Assembly (NCBI RefSeq): GCF_023721755.1
Contig: NZ_JAMDLH010000002.1
Coordinates: 496,001-560,000 of the forward strand
DNA: 64,000 nucleotides
Source of the DNA: Pleomorphomonas sp. NRK KF1
GTDB lineage: Bacteria > Pseudomonadota > Alphaproteobacteria > Rhizobiales > Pleomorphomonadaceae
Reading direction: 5' to 3'
Made by a program: the position numbers and the translations under genes. Position 1 is the stretch's first letter, and each line of letters opens with the position of its first letter. Below, piece by piece: positions 47,941 to 56,350 of this stretch. The notes under the pieces are model-generated. The model saw only the letters and a program-made list of their open reading frames with translations. It had not been told where the DNA came from and did not search any database.

Positions 47941-48253
47941 ATTCCACTCCTCGCATCGCAATCAGAAAGGCCGCCAATCGGGCGCCATCGCCGAGTGATC
48001 GAATTTTAGGGTCAGGCGGTTAACAACGTGTATTCCGGAAACATCGCCCGATAAAATTTCCGGCGGAGTTTCAGATAGTTGGGAACGGCGTCGATACATT
48101 TCCTTAACCATGACGACAAATCGATCGACTTGAATGGAAATGGGTTGCATCTCATTCACCATTCCTAGAGCGCGCGCCCCTAGCCTCATCCCCAGCGCAT
48201 GGCCAGCAGAACCGTCGGCTGCGCCGGATATCCATCAATCGAGGGTTCCACCG
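47941..48253. other. Divergent intergenic region, second cheZ-like gene / L,D-transpeptidase (313 bases)
   Basis: AT-richer than its surroundings around 48000-48150, as expected for promoters in both directions. A 75-codon frame on the minus strand (47962-48189) starts without a clear Shine-Dalgarno and resembles nothing, so I do not call it. No repeat or RNA recognised. Confidence 0.5.
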
Positions 48254-48961
48254 ATGAGAGCTGCCGCCTTGTTCCTTGCCGGGGTTGCCGCCGTCGTGGT
48301 CGCGACGGGTACCGCCGCCGCCCAGGCAGGTCGCTATCTCGCGCCACCGCCGGTCGTCCTGTCCCCCAATCTTACCGACCCCTGGGTGATGCAACTCCAG
48401 CCGGGCAATGTGCCGATCTACGCCGCACCTCAGGCGCGCAGCCCGCGCACTTGGTCGACGCCAACGGGCGCGGAGACGAAGACGGCGCGCAAGATGGATC
48501 CGCGCAGCTTGCCGCTTGCGCCCGAACTGCTGCCGCAAGAGGTGACTTATGACGGGCCCGGCGTCCCCGGATCCATCGTCATCGACACCGTCAATCGTTT
48601 TCTGTACCTCGTCGAAGACGGCGGCACGGCGCGCCGCTATGGCGTCGGGGTCGGCCGGCCGGGATTCACCTGGGCGGGCGAGCACCGGATTACGCGCAAG
48701 GCCGAATGGCCCGACTGGCACCCACCGGTCGAGATGCGCCGGCGGCAGCCCGGGCTGCCCGTGATGATGCCGGGCGGGCCGAAGAATCCCCTCGGCGCCC
48801 GCGCCATGTATCTCGGCTCGACTCTCTACCGCATCCATGGCACGGCCGAACCGTGGACCATCGGCCAAGCCGTTTCCTCGGGCTGCATCCGAATGCGCAA
48901 CGAAGACGTCACCGATCTCTACGAGCGGGTGAAGGTTGGAACCCGTGTGATCGTGTTGTAG
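48254..48961 (+). CDS. L,D-transpeptidase (YkuD family), exported
   Basis: 235 residues from the ATG at 48254, with GAGGG upstream. Signal peptide ends near TAAAQA. The YkuD domain (about 100-235) ends with HGTAEPWTIGQAVSSGCIRM, which carries the catalytic His, Ser-Gly-Cys and Arg. These enzymes make 3-3 cross-links in peptidoglycan or attach proteins to it. Tandem with a paralogous lipoprotein form after a terminator-like hairpin. Periplasmic. Confidence 0.93.
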   Translation: MRAAALFLAGVAAVVVATGTAAAQAGRYLAPPPVVLSPNLTDPWVMQLQPGNVPIYAAPQARSPRTWSTPTGAETKTARKMDPRSLPLAPELLPQEVTYDGPGVPGSIVIDTVNRFLYLVEDGGTARRYGVGVGRPGFTWAGEHRITRKAEWPDWHPPVEMRRRQPGLPVMMPGGPKNPLGARAMYLGSTLYRIHGTAEPWTIGQAVSSGCIRMRNEDVTDLYERVKVGTRVIVL

Positions 48962-49014
48962 TCGCCTCACCTCCGGCCTTTTTCGCCCAAGGCCAGGTCA
49001 CGCGTACCCTTTTG

Positions 49015-49051
49015 GATGGCGGCGGTCTCGACAACCGAGATCGCCGCCATC
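49015..49051 (+). terminator. Hairpin between the two L,D-transpeptidase genes
   Basis: GATGGCGGCG (49015-49024) pairs with CGCCGCCATC (49042-49051), with inner TCTCG/CGAGA, about 16 pairs including one G-U. Followed by TAGTTTCC. Suggests separate transcription of the two genes. Confidence 0.75.
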
Positions 49052-49118
49052 TAGTTTCCAGAAACGTCGTGATTCGCGTTTGTTGCGCCGCCAGGCATCC
49101 CTTCCTTCAGGTTTTTCA

Positions 49119-49790
49119 ATGATGAAACTGTCCGCCGTTCCGGCGCGTCCACTGATGTTGGCGCTTGCAGCCGGGCTTGTCCTTTCCGCTTGCGTTTCCT
49201 CCAAGCCGGTAGAGCCGCCAAAGCCGCCCGTCATCGAGGCCCCCGTCAAGCCGCTGTCGTATCTGCCCGACGACACGGCCGAAGACGCGCGCGACCTCGA
49301 TCTCGTCGGCGATCAGTTGCCTCCCGAGCCGTTCCGCCGGGCGGAGATCGACTTTCCAACAGAAGAACCGCCGGGAACGGTGATCATCGACACCTCGGAA
49401 AAGCATCTCTACCTCGTGGAAGAGGGGGGCAAGGCGCTTCGCTACGGCGTCGGCGTGGGGCGTCAGGGCTTTTCCTGGAAGGGCACCGTGGAGATCGGCA
49501 GCCGGCAGAAGTGGCCCCGCTGGTTCCCGCCCAAGGAGATGATTGCCCGCGAGGCAGCTCGCGGCCATAACATTCCCGACATGATGGAAGGCCAGCTCGG
49601 CAACCCACTCGGCGCGCGCGCCCTTTATCTCTACGACGGCCCCAAGGATACGCTGTTCCGCATCCACGGGACGTTCGAGCCGAAGAGCATCGGCACCAAC
49701 GCCTCCTCGGGCTGCATCCGCATGGCCAACGCCGACGTGATGGATCTCTACGAGCGCGTCAAGGTCGGAACGCGCGTGGTGGTCCGCTGA
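49119..49790 (+). CDS. L,D-transpeptidase lipoprotein (YkuD family)
   Basis: 223 residues from the ATG at 49119 (a second ATG follows directly). Lipobox LSAC (cysteine about residue 27) marks it as a lipoprotein, then a proline-rich spacer. The YkuD domain shares GVGVGRxGFxWxG and LGxxxNPLGARA with the upstream paralogue and ends HGTFEPKSIGTNASSGCIRM with the catalytic cysteine. Likely an outer-membrane-anchored or periplasmic cross-linking enzyme. Convergent with the LprI-like gene. Confidence 0.93.
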   Translation: MMKLSAVPARPLMLALAAGLVLSACVSSKPVEPPKPPVIEAPVKPLSYLPDDTAEDARDLDLVGDQLPPEPFRRAEIDFPTEEPPGTVIIDTSEKHLYLVEEGGKALRYGVGVGRQGFSWKGTVEIGSRQKWPRWFPPKEMIAREAARGHNIPDMMEGQLGNPLGARALYLYDGPKDTLFRIHGTFEPKSIGTNASSGCIRMANADVMDLYERVKVGTRVVVR

Positions 49791-49799
49791 GGCAATCCC

Positions 49800-50132
49800 T
49801 CAGAACTGGGCGATCCGCTTGGTGTAGGCTTCGAGCACGCAACCTCGCGGGTCGCCGGTACGGGCGCATTTGAGCATTTGGGCCCGCCATGCGCGCTGAG
49901 AGGCCCGAAGCTCGGGGACCTGGTCGGCGCTGGCGCGGGAAAGCACGCGCGCAAAGTCTCGGGCAAGGCGCAGGTCGAGATCCGCGAGCGCATCGTCGCC
50001 GCAGATCATCTTTTCGACTTCCGACCTGGCGCCGTCGCAATCGAAGCTGGGTTGCGCCGCCTTGGCCGGCAGTGCCAGCATCGCCATCAGGACGATGGCA
50101 ATGATGCCCGAACCTGTCGCCAACCCGCTCAT
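49800..50132 (-). CDS. LprI/DUF1311-type small exported protein
   Basis: 110 residues from the ATG at 50132, with a strong AAGGAGAAGG Shine-Dalgarno. Signal peptide to about residue 26 (ALPAKAA). The mature part has FDCDGARSEVEKMICGDDALADLDLRLARDF, the cysteine/leucine pattern of the lysozyme-inhibitor LprI N-terminal (DUF1311) domain, with a second cysteine pair later. The family includes periplasmic inhibitors of lysozyme; whether this one inhibits is unknown. The stop is ten bases from that of the L,D-transpeptidase lipoprotein, convergent. Confidence 0.8.
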   Translation of the reverse strand: MSGLATGSGIIAIVLMAMLALPAKAAQPSFDCDGARSEVEKMICGDDALADLDLRLARDFARVLSRASADQVPELRASQRAWRAQMLKCARTGDPRGCVLEAYTKRIAQF

Positions 50133-50448
50133 GCCTTCTCCTTTCCGTGCACAACTTCGTCGGATGGAACCAGCAAGCCACCCTGAAAGCACCACGTCTG
50201 TTGCGCAAGACTAGCGCATGATCGCGCCGTCCGTCCATGACCGCCTTATGGGGAAGGCGAGCGGATACTGACGCGGAGAGAACCGCCAAAAGGTGACGTT
50301 TGTTGGGGTGAAAGCGGGCTTTTGCTGGCCATTTTCGGTTTTCGTCCGGTCAATCGAAGAGGGTGGGCGACAATCGCCGCTCCCCGATTGCGAAGTTCGA
50401 TCGTTGCGCGTATCACCTTGGCCGCGAAATAAATGAAACGGGAACATC
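50133..50448. other. Divergent intergenic region upstream of lutABC (316 bases)
   Basis: Promoter region for the LprI-like gene and lutABC. No gene or RNA recognised and no LldR/LutR-type operator that I can identify. No regulator of the lut operon is encoded next to it. Confidence 0.45.
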
Positions 50449-51216
50449 ATGACGACGCCGAAACCGCGGGTCGCGCTCTTCGTGACCTGCCTCGTGGACT
50501 TCTTCCGCCCGACAGTCGGCTTTTCGGCCGTCAAGCTGCTCGAGGACGCCGGTTGCGACGTATCCGTGCCGGCCGGTCAGACCTGTTGCGGCCAGCCCGC
50601 CTACAACTCGGGCGACCGAGCCGGCGCGCGGGCTCTCGCCGAACAGGTGATCGCGCTGTTCGAAGGCTTCGATCATGTGGTGATTCCTTCCGGGTCCTGT
50701 GCCGGCATGGTCAAGACGCACTATCCCGACCTGTTCTCCGGCGAGCCCAACTGGCGGCTCCGCGCCGAGGCGCTTGCCGACAAGACCCACGAGCTCACTT
50801 CGTTCCTGGTCGACGTGCTCGGCGTCGCTCCATTGCCCGCCACCTGGGAAGGGACGGCGACCTACCACGATTCCTGCTCGGGCCTCAGAGAACTCGGCGT
50901 CAAGGATCAGCCGCGTCGGCTGCTGTCGGCCGTGGACGGGCTCGCGATCAAGGAGATGCGCGATCCGGAGGCCTGTTGCGGCTTCGGCGGCGCCTTCTGC
51001 GTCAAGTATGACGAGATCTCGAACGCGATCGTCGAACGCAAGGTCGCCGACGTCAGATCCACCGGCGCCGAGCTGTTGCTGGCGGGCGATCTCGGCTGCC
51101 TTCTCAACATCGCCGGCAAACTGAGGCGCGAGGGCTCCAGCGTCGAGGTCCGACACGTTGCCGAAGTCTTGGCCGGCATGGCCAACGGACCGGCCATTGG
51201 AGAGACGAGAAAATGA
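50449..51216 (+). CDS. lutA: L-lactate oxidation subunit LutA (LldE), CCG-domain iron-sulfur protein
   Basis: 255 residues with two CCG-type cysteine motifs (TCCGQPAYNSG near residues 44-54 and ACCGFGGAFC near 177-186), the heterodisulfide-reductase-like FeS domains. With LutB and LutC it forms the membrane-free L-lactate dehydrogenase that yields pyruvate. Overlaps lutB (ATGA). No lactate permease is adjacent. Confidence 0.93.
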   Translation: MTTPKPRVALFVTCLVDFFRPTVGFSAVKLLEDAGCDVSVPAGQTCCGQPAYNSGDRAGARALAEQVIALFEGFDHVVIPSGSCAGMVKTHYPDLFSGEPNWRLRAEALADKTHELTSFLVDVLGVAPLPATWEGTATYHDSCSGLRELGVKDQPRRLLSAVDGLAIKEMRDPEACCGFGGAFCVKYDEISNAIVERKVADVRSTGAELLLAGDLGCLLNIAGKLRREGSSVEVRHVAEVLAGMANGPAIGETRK

Positions 51217-52637
51217 GCGGTGGTCTCACTTCCCTGTCCTTTCCAAAGAATGCCCACGCGGCGCTCGCCAATCCACCCCTTCTCAAGGCCATCGCCCATA
51301 TCGAGGAAACTCTGGTTAGCGGCCGTCGGCGCGCCACCGAGGCATTGCCCGAGTTCGAGGCATTGCGCGATGCCGGACGCGACATCAAGGCGCATACGCT
51401 CGCTCATCTCGACCTCTATCTTGAGGCTTTCGAGCGCAAGGTGATGGAGGCCGGCGGTTTCGTTCACTGGGCGGCCGACGCCGCCGACGCCAACCGCATC
51501 ATTCTCGACATCTGCCAGAAAGCCGGTGCCCGTCGTGTCACCAAGGGCAAGTCGATGATCACCGAAGAGGTCGGCCTCAACGCCTACCTTCAGGCGAACG
51601 GCATCGCACCCGTGGAGACCGACCTCGGCGAGTACATCATCCAGCTTCGTGGCGAGACGCCGAGCCACATCATTGCCCCGGCTGTGCACGTCAACAAGGA
51701 GCAGGTGGCGGCGGACTTTCGCCGGGTCCACACCGATCTCGACCCCAAGCGCAACCTCGAAGAACCAACCTCTTTGCTCGCCGAGGCAAGGGGTGTGCTG
51801 CGCGAGAGCTTCCTGTCGGCGGACGTCGGCATCACCGGGGCCAACTTCCTGGTTGCCGAGACCGGCTCGACGGTGATCGTCACCAACGAGGGCAACGGCG
51901 ACCTGACGCAGATCCTGCCGAAGACTCACATCGTGCTCGCCTCCATCGAGAAGGTGGTTCCGACGCTCGAAGACGTCGCCACCATCATGCGGCTCCTGGC
52001 CCGTTCGGCCACCGGGCAGGAGATGAGCGTCTATACCACCTTCTCCACCGGCCCTCGTCGCCCCGGCGATCCGGACGGCCCCGAGGCCTTCCATGTGGTC
52101 CTGCTCGACAACGGTCGTTCGGCCATGCTGGGCAGCGAGTTCGAGGACATGCTGCGCTGCATCCGCTGCGGCGCCTGCATCAACCACTGCCCCGTTTACC
52201 GGTCGATCGGCGGTCACGCCTACGGGTCCGTTTATCCCGGCCCGATGGGATCGGTGCTCACGCCATCGCTGCAGGGCCTCGAGAAATCGGCCCATCTCGC
52301 CAACGCGTCGACACTGTGCGGCCGCTGCGAAAGCGTCTGTCCGATGCGAATCCCCTTACCGAAGATGTTGCGACACTGGCGGGAAAAGGAGTTCGAGCGG
52401 CATTTGACGCCCAAGAAAGCTCGCTTCGGCCTGGCTGCGTGGCGGTTCCTCGCCACTCGGCCGCGCCTCTATGGCCTCGCGACTCGTTTCGGCGCCTGGG
52501 GGCTGGCTCGACTTGCCGGTCGGGATGGCGCACTCCGCCAGGTCCCGCTCGCCGGGGGCTGGACGCGGTGGCGCGACCTGCCGGCGCCCGAGGGCGGCAC
52601 CTTCCGCACCGAATGGGCCAAGCGGGGGAGGAAATGA
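51213..52637 (+). CDS. lutB: L-lactate oxidation iron-sulfur subunit LutB
   Basis: 474 residues. Two [4Fe-4S] clusters are indicated by CIRCGACINHCPVY and CGRCESVCPMRI (about residues 312-325 and 369-380). The N-terminal half has the LUD-domain GxTGANFLVAETGS motif. Length is normal. Overlaps lutA before and lutC after by four bases each. Confidence 0.94.
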   Translation: MSGGLTSLSFPKNAHAALANPPLLKAIAHIEETLVSGRRRATEALPEFEALRDAGRDIKAHTLAHLDLYLEAFERKVMEAGGFVHWAADAADANRIILDICQKAGARRVTKGKSMITEEVGLNAYLQANGIAPVETDLGEYIIQLRGETPSHIIAPAVHVNKEQVAADFRRVHTDLDPKRNLEEPTSLLAEARGVLRESFLSADVGITGANFLVAETGSTVIVTNEGNGDLTQILPKTHIVLASIEKVVPTLEDVATIMRLLARSATGQEMSVYTTFSTGPRRPGDPDGPEAFHVVLLDNGRSAMLGSEFEDMLRCIRCGACINHCPVYRSIGGHAYGSVYPGPMGSVLTPSLQGLEKSAHLANASTLCGRCESVCPMRIPLPKMLRHWREKEFERHLTPKKARFGLAAWRFLATRPRLYGLATRFGAWGLARLAGRDGALRQVPLAGGWTRWRDLPAPEGGTFRTEWAKRGRK

Positions 52638-53308
52638 TGTCGAGCCGTGACGCCATTCTGGGGCGCATCCGCCGGTCGCTCGGTGTATCGGATTCCGACG
52701 CCACCCGTCCTGCCGCCGTCCGCCACCGGCTTGCAGAGACGCCGGTCAACGTCGTGCCGGCGCGCGGCCAACTGCCCGACGCCGAGCGGATCGACCTGTT
52801 CGTCCGCAAGGTCGGAGAAGTGTTCGCCACCGTCGTCCGTCTTGAAGGACGCGACGACATTCCCGCCGCCGTCGCCGCTTACTTGCGCGACCGCAACTTG
52901 CCGCAAGCGATCCGGCGCGGCGACGATCCGCGCCTTGCGGACTTGCCATGGGAACGAGAGGCACAGCTCGCGGTGGCGACTGGCCCAAGCGAGGGCCGCG
53001 ATCTTGTCGGTCTCAGCCACGCCGATGCCGGCGTCGCAGAAACGGGCACGGTTGTCCTGACCTCCGGCCCGGACAACCCGACAACGCTCAACTTCCTGCC
53101 CGATCACCACATCGTGGTGGTCGATGCATCGACAGTGGCCGGCGACTATGAAACCGTCTGGGCAGATCTTCGTCGACGCTTCGGCGCCGGGTTGATGCCG
53201 CGCACCGTCAACCTCGTGACCGGTCCGTCGCGCTCGGCCGACATAGAGGAAACGCTGCTGCTTGGTGCCCATGGCCCGCGCAGCCTTCACATTCTGGTGG
53301 TGGGGTAA
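52634..53308 (+). CDS. lutC: L-lactate oxidation subunit LutC
   Basis: 224 residues from the ATG at 52634, preceded by GGGGGAGGAA. LUD domain with GVAETGTVVLTSG near residues 134-146 and the closing HGPRSLHILVVG. Third subunit of the lactate-utilisation complex. The LysE gene follows after three bases and may be cotranscribed. Confidence 0.93.
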   Translation: MMSSRDAILGRIRRSLGVSDSDATRPAAVRHRLAETPVNVVPARGQLPDAERIDLFVRKVGEVFATVVRLEGRDDIPAAVAAYLRDRNLPQAIRRGDDPRLADLPWEREAQLAVATGPSEGRDLVGLSHADAGVAETGTVVLTSGPDNPTTLNFLPDHHIVVVDASTVAGDYETVWADLRRRFGAGLMPRTVNLVTGPSRSADIEETLLLGAHGPRSLHILVVG

Positions 53309-53311
53309 CCG

Positions 53312-53926
53312 ATGCCGATCCTGACGCTCGTCTTTTACACCGGCGCCCTTGCCGTCGCGGCGGCATCGCCAGGACCTGGCATGACGGCCGTCGTGGCGCG
53401 TGCGCTCGGCGGCGGCTTCAGGGCCGGCATGACCTTCATCCTCGGCATCGTCTTCGGCGATTTGTTCTATCTGACGCTCGCCATCTTCGGCCTCGCCTCT
53501 CTGGCACAGGAGTTCAACCTGGCCTTCCTGGTCATCCGCTACCTCGGCGCCGCGTACCTGCTCTATCTTGCCTACAAGCTCTGGACCTCGCGCGCCGATC
53601 CCGCCGAGGTGGCGGCGAGAGTGCGCTCCGAAAGCGCATGGCGCACGGTGCTGGGCGGCTTCACGCTGACGCTGGGCAACCCGAAGACCATCGTATTCTA
53701 CATGGCGCTCCTGCCGTCGCTCATGCCGATCGAGAGCATCACCTTGACCGGATACTTCGAACTGATCGGCATCTCGATCATGACGCTGACGGCCGTCGGC
53801 GTGGTCTACGCGGCGGCGGCGGCCGGCGCGCGCGAGTTCTTCCGCAGCCCGAAAGCGATGCGTCACCTCAACCGCGCCGCCGGCACCATGATGGCCGGCG
53901 CCGCGGCGGCCGTCGTGGCAAGGTAG
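53312..53926 (+). CDS. LysE-family amino-acid exporter
   Basis: 204 residues, about six membrane segments. Hallmark PGPGMTAVVARALGGGFRAGM (positions about 20-40) and GNPKTIVFYMALLPSL. Exports basic or other amino acids or homoserine lactones; substrate not clear. The close spacing to lutC suggests shared transcription. Convergent with the LysR gene, 18 bases between stops. Confidence 0.9.
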   Translation: MPILTLVFYTGALAVAAASPGPGMTAVVARALGGGFRAGMTFILGIVFGDLFYLTLAIFGLASLAQEFNLAFLVIRYLGAAYLLYLAYKLWTSRADPAEVAARVRSESAWRTVLGGFTLTLGNPKTIVFYMALLPSLMPIESITLTGYFELIGISIMTLTAVGVVYAAAAAGAREFFRSPKAMRHLNRAAGTMMAGAAAAVVAR

Positions 53927-53944
53927 GCCGACGACATCGGCGGA

Positions 53945-54838
53945 TTACTCCGCCGCGAGATTCAGCACCTGGTCGGCGGCGCCAAGGTTGCCGAGCGAGG
54001 TGACGATGTGCTTGGCAAGCGCCTCGTGAATGGGGCTCTTGGCGTGCTCGGCGCGCAAAAGGCCGATCTCCGCCGGCTCAAGCTCCGGGAACCCTTCGCG
54101 CAGGCCGAGGATTCGCATGTTGGCCTTGAGGGCGCTTTCCGGCAACACCGACACCGCAAGGCCGGCCAGCACGGCGCCCGAAAGAGCCAACGCCGCGCTT
54201 GAAATGTAGGCGACGCGGAAGCGCCGCCCCTCGCGGTCGAGAGCGCGGACGACATTGGCGCGCCAGCAGCAATCGTCTGGGCCAAGGGCCAGCGGCACGG
54301 GGTCGAGCTCGTGAACGCTGTGGTCGCGCGAGCCGACCCAGAACAACGGCTCTCGCCGGATCACCTCGCCCCGCATCGAACCATAGTAGCCGTGATTGAT
54401 GATGCCGAGGTCGAGACGACCTTCCCGGATCATGTCGGAGACGGTCACCGAGCGCTGACACTCCACGGTGATTTCGATCAGCGGATTGATGCGCGAGAAA
54501 CCGGCCAGCACCGGCGGCAGCAAACGATCGGCGTAATCGTCGGGAATTCCTAGGCGGACCGAACCGGTCAGACCAGGATCCTCGAAGGCGGCCAGCGTCT
54601 CGTCATTGAGGCGGATAAGCCGACGCGCGTATTCGAGAAGTCGCCGACCGTCCTCGGTCAGGCGGCTCTGACGGCCATCGCGTGCGAAGATCGGCTTGCC
54701 GACTCGATCTTCAAGACGGCGCATCTGCATGGAAACGGCCGACTGCGTCTTGTGAACGACATCAGCGGCTGCCGTGAACGAACCCACCTCAGCGATGGCG
54801 ACAAAGGTCCTGAGTTGATCAAGATCGAGAACATTCAT
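53945..54838 (-). CDS. LysR-type transcriptional regulator
   Basis: About 297 residues from the ATG at 54838, with AGGA nine bases upstream (an ATG at 54847 sits too close to it). N-terminal winged helix: LRTFVAIAEVGSFTAAADVVHKTQSAVSMQMRRLE. C-terminal effector domain of two Rossmann-like lobes. Divergent from the DUF1127 genes, so it may regulate them or itself; it is also next to the LysE gene, a common LysR/LysE pairing. Inducer unknown. Confidence 0.92.
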   Translation of the reverse strand: MNVLDLDQLRTFVAIAEVGSFTAAADVVHKTQSAVSMQMRRLEDRVGKPIFARDGRQSRLTEDGRRLLEYARRLIRLNDETLAAFEDPGLTGSVRLGIPDDYADRLLPPVLAGFSRINPLIEITVECQRSVTVSDMIREGRLDLGIINHGYYGSMRGEVIRREPLFWVGSRDHSVHELDPVPLALGPDDCCWRANVVRALDREGRRFRVAYISSAALALSGAVLAGLAVSVLPESALKANMRILGLREGFPELEPAEIGLLRAEHAKSPIHEALAKHIVTSLGNLGAADQVLNLAAE

Positions 54839-54942
54839 CTTCAACATTCCTGATGGATGGCCGGTCGGCAGCTTATCCCGGGACCGTCGTCGGTTTTCGG
54901 GTGGCTTCCCATCGCCCCGCGTGATCTCATGCAGTCAGACAG

Positions 54943-54952
54943 TTGATATCAA
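54943..54952. promoter_or_regulatory. Palindrome in the LysR/DUF1127 gap, possible operator
   Basis: TTGATATCAA, a perfect 10-base palindrome 105 bases before the LysR start. Its position and short dyad symmetry would suit a LysR-type box; no other evidence. Confidence 0.3.
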
Positions 54953-55109
54953 ATTCCGTCATGGAAAGCATCAAAAACATGCGTTGGACTGATTGATAGC
55001 CACATGAGATAAATCCACTATCGAAACACCGTAGCGGTCTCCCCACATCAAACACGCAAGGCCGCATTGTTCTGCTCGCAGGGCAGTACAAATCCGCAGG
55101 AGCCAAGAG

Positions 55110-55433
55110 ATGACCCTGATCCTCGATCATGCATCCTCGCGCCGCGCTTCCGCCTCTCGCCCCGTGCACGAGGCCCTTCGTCTCGCGGGCGCACTTTTTA
55201 GCCGTCTTGGCGCGCTGATTGCCGCGGAAATCGATCGTCGGCAAACCATGCAGCTCCTGGAGTTCGACGCGCGCGCGCTGAAGGACATGGGCATTTCCCA
55301 TGCCGATGTCGAAGGCGCGCTGCTGACGCCGATCGACCGCAAGCCGAGCTACACGCTGGCTGCCCGCCGTGCGGAAGCTCGCCGGGCCGAACGGGAACAA
55401 GCTCTGGAAGCCGCCGCTGCGCTTCGTGATTAA
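55110..55433 (+). CDS. DUF1127 protein (first)
   Basis: 107 residues. The DUF1127 core is DRRQTMQLLEFDARALKDMGISHADVEGAL (residues about 43-72), a short arginine-rich helix pair seen in alphaproteobacterial small proteins. Flanking parts are low complexity with an arginine/alanine tail. DUF1127 members (for example in Agrobacterium and Rhodobacter) affect phosphate, small RNA turnover or stress responses by binding RNA. A CAGGAGCCAAGAG precedes the ATG. The stop codon overlaps a palindrome. Confidence 0.85.
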   Translation: MTLILDHASSRRASASRPVHEALRLAGALFSRLGALIAAEIDRRQTMQLLEFDARALKDMGISHADVEGALLTPIDRKPSYTLAARRAEARRAEREQALEAAAALRD

Positions 55434-55497
55434 CACGTACGTGTTTCATAAGAGATCGACATAAGTTCGACACAAAACATTCATCGAGCTTATGAAA
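55432..55497. repeat. Palindrome and inverted repeat after the first DUF1127 gene
   Basis: AACACGTACGTGTT (55432-55445) is a perfect 14-base palindrome that covers the stop codon. TTCATAAG (55445-55452) and CTTATGAA (55490-55497) are an 8-base inverted repeat framing an AT-rich loop. Confidence 0.65.
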
Positions 55498-55512
55498 TGG
55501 TAAACGAAATCT

Positions 55513-55541
55513 CAACGGGGCTTCCAGGTGAAGCCCCGTTG
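55513..55541. terminator. Strong hairpin between the two DUF1127 genes
   Basis: CAACGGGGCTTC (55513-55524), loop CAGGT, GAAGCCCCGTTG (55530-55541): 12 perfect pairs. No T-run follows, so it could be a terminator or a processing/stability element. Confidence 0.7.
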
Positions 55542-55615
55542 GCGCCTCAACCCAAACCCCAACCCCTGAACCAACGCAACGCCCAAACCATCCAAGCCCC
55601 TTGATGGAGCCGATC

Positions 55616-55954
55616 ATGTCCACGACCCTCGCGTCCCGTACCCACGCCACCGCTTTCGTCACGACGTTCACCACGCTGGTGCGCGCCGCTGCCGAGCGTA
55701 CCGCGTCCGTCGCGAAGATCATGGTCAATCGCTGGATGGCCAAACAACTCTGCGACTTCACCGATCACGAGCTGGCCGATATTGGCCTCAGCCGATCCGA
55801 TTTGCGCGTAGCCCTCGACAGTCCGCTTCATACCGACCCGTCGCTCAGGCTCGCGGCCATCGCACGCGGCAATTCGGCGAACATGAGCAGCGTTGTCCTG
55901 CGTCGCGCGGAGAGCGTGGATTTCACGCCCTTGGTCAGGGGGAGGGAAGAATGA
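55616..55954 (+). CDS. DUF1127 protein (second)
   Basis: 112 residues from the ATG at 55616, with GGAG at 55606. Core: MVNRWMAKQLCDFTDHELADIGLSRSDLRVAL (about residues 38-69), closer to the classical DUF1127 motif (DIGLSRSD) than the first paralogue. Overlaps the next small gene by four bases. Same speculation about RNA binding applies. Confidence 0.87.
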   Translation: MSTTLASRTHATAFVTTFTTLVRAAAERTASVAKIMVNRWMAKQLCDFTDHELADIGLSRSDLRVALDSPLHTDPSLRLAAIARGNSANMSSVVLRRAESVDFTPLVRGREE

Positions 55955-56190
55955 TCGCACCCAGACTGGAAGACTGCGTCAACGATCTCTGCCCCATCAC
56001 CCGCCGCCCCGTCAGCCCCAACGCCCTGACCTATTACAAGGGCAAGGTGGTCGGTTTTGCTGACCGTCAGGCGCGCGACACCTTCCTCGCCGCGATGCTG
56101 GCCTTCGAAACGGCCATTCAGCCGCCGCCGGAGGTTCGGTACTCGATGCCGCTCAAGAAGCAGCTCCAGAAGGAGATGGAAGCGGCCTGA
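55951..56190 (+). CDS. Small YHS-like protein
   Basis: 79 residues. Residues 9-46 ([18 protein letters not shown], then [21 protein letters not shown]) resemble YHS/TRASH-like modules, which have C-P-x-T...V...Y-x-G-x-x-Y/V-x-F. The first cysteines are kept, the second metal cysteine is Ala (QARDTF), so metal binding is doubtful. Coupled by ATGA overlap to the DUF1127 gene. Function unknown. Confidence 0.75.
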   Translation: MIAPRLEDCVNDLCPITRRPVSPNALTYYKGKVVGFADRQARDTFLAAMLAFETAIQPPPEVRYSMPLKKQLQKEMEAA

Positions 56191-56350
56191 GAAACTCTCC
56201 GTGCGCCCCCCACCCCGGTGCGCCCGTCGGGGTCCGGACCCGCCTCCCTTCCGGACCCTTTCCCATCCCGGCCCCCTGCCGGAACAACTGGCGGTGTCGC
56301 AAGGCGCCGCCTCTTTTTTTGTTCCTTCGGGACGTGTTATTGGCGTGTCC

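Noticed and set aside
47962-48189. 75-codon minus-strand ORF upstream of the second cheZ-like gene
   Set aside because: No Shine-Dalgarno, no recognised motif, and it occupies the likely promoter region.
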